A stretch of 13,948 bases of DNA from Lactobacillus sp. (GTDB taxonomy: Bacteria > Bacillota > Bacilli > Lactobacillales > Lactobacillaceae), in NCBI GenBank assembly GCA_003482405.1, contig DMZB01000098.1, positions 1 through 13,948 on the forward strand, given 5' to 3'. The position numbers were made by a program, and so were the translations under genes. Below the pieces are notes generated by a model that searched no databases, was not told the DNA's origin, and saw only the letters and a program-made list of their open reading frames with translations. Below, one piece after another: positions 13,836-13,948 of this stretch; position 1 is the stretch's first letter; the number at the start of each line of letters is the position of its first letter.

Positions 13836-13866
13836 AAAAAAAGCGTGACCTCTAAAAGGCCACGCT
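13836..13866 (-). terminator. Rho-independent terminator after the YebC-type gene
   Basis: Arms 13842-13851 and 13857-13866 form a 10-bp stem (one G-U pair in the minus-strand RNA) with a 5-nt loop. Six U residues (complement of 13836-13841) follow it. It starts 17 nt after the upstream gene's stop and isolates the comG operon from it. Confidence 0.9.
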
Positions 13867-13883
13867 CATATAAATCTATTTAA

Positions 13884-13948
13884 TTAATCTTCGGCAACGT
13901 CTTCGTCAGCGACTTCCGCAGCTTCGTAAACATCCGAAACATCATCGT
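13884..13948 (-). CDS. YebC/PmpR family transcriptional regulator, C-terminal end (partial)
   Basis: Only the last 21 codons are in the window, with the TAA at 13884-13886 and the 5' part beyond 13948. The peptide contains DDVSDVYEAAEV, matching the conserved DDVQxVYxN/A ending of YebC/PmpR proteins, followed by an acidic tail (ADEDVAED). YebC-type proteins were annotated as DNA-binding regulators, and some act on translation of proline-rich stretches. The gene is commonly found directly upstream of comGA in lactobacilli, which supports the call. The fragment is too short for more. Confidence 0.75.
   Translation of the reverse strand, partial: DDVSDVYEAAEVADEDVAED

Overview
The window is core chromosome of a low-to-moderate GC Gram-positive bacterium of the family Lactobacillaceae. 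Four things point this way: the 5' third of a 16S rRNA gene with lactobacillus-like V1/V2 text; GGAGG-type ribosome binding sites; the order YutD / NagD-like HAD phosphatase / TIGR01906 membrane protein; and the order yebC / comGA-GG / ytxK-type methyltransferase / ackA. By eye the 16S text looks closest to heterofermentative lactobacilli (perhaps Paucilactobacillus or a relative), but that is a guess from memory and not an alignment. Every gene except one DedA-family gene lies on the minus strand, so transcription runs from high to low coordinates and co-directionally into the rRNA operon.

Layout from high to low coordinates. (1) 13948-13884 is the C-terminal tail of a YebC/PmpR-type regulator, followed by a strong terminator. 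(2) 13835-10016 is a seven-gene comG operon (comGA to comGG) for the competence pseudopilus, with overlapping genes throughout. A ComX/sigma-H-like box lies in front of it and a terminator behind it. (3) 9980-7666 holds a ytxK-like methyltransferase and acetate kinase, probably co-transcribed, then a terminator. (4) 7655-6035 is a CycA-like amino-acid permease with its own sigma-A promoter, a palindrome just upstream of that promoter, and a terminator. (5) 6010-3129 is a four-gene operon: metallophosphoesterase, YutD, HAD phosphatase, TIGR01906 membrane protein. (6) 2341-3052 is the plus-strand DedA gene. It converges on region 5, with a perfect 21-bp hairpin between the two. (7) 2207-703 holds a cyclophilin, a CvfD-type S1 protein and an uncharacterised 121-aa protein. 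(8) 652-1 holds tandem rRNA promoters, the rRNA leader and the first ~359 nt of 16S rRNA.

Functionally the window combines DNA uptake (comG), overflow metabolism (ackA), amino-acid uptake and several housekeeping genes. I see no mobile element, CRISPR array, tRNA gene, phage gene or obviously new multigene system. The points most worth checking are the competence-type promoter box before comGA, the missing conventional start codon for the full-length methyltransferase, the palindrome before the permease promoter, and the orphan protein beside cvfD.
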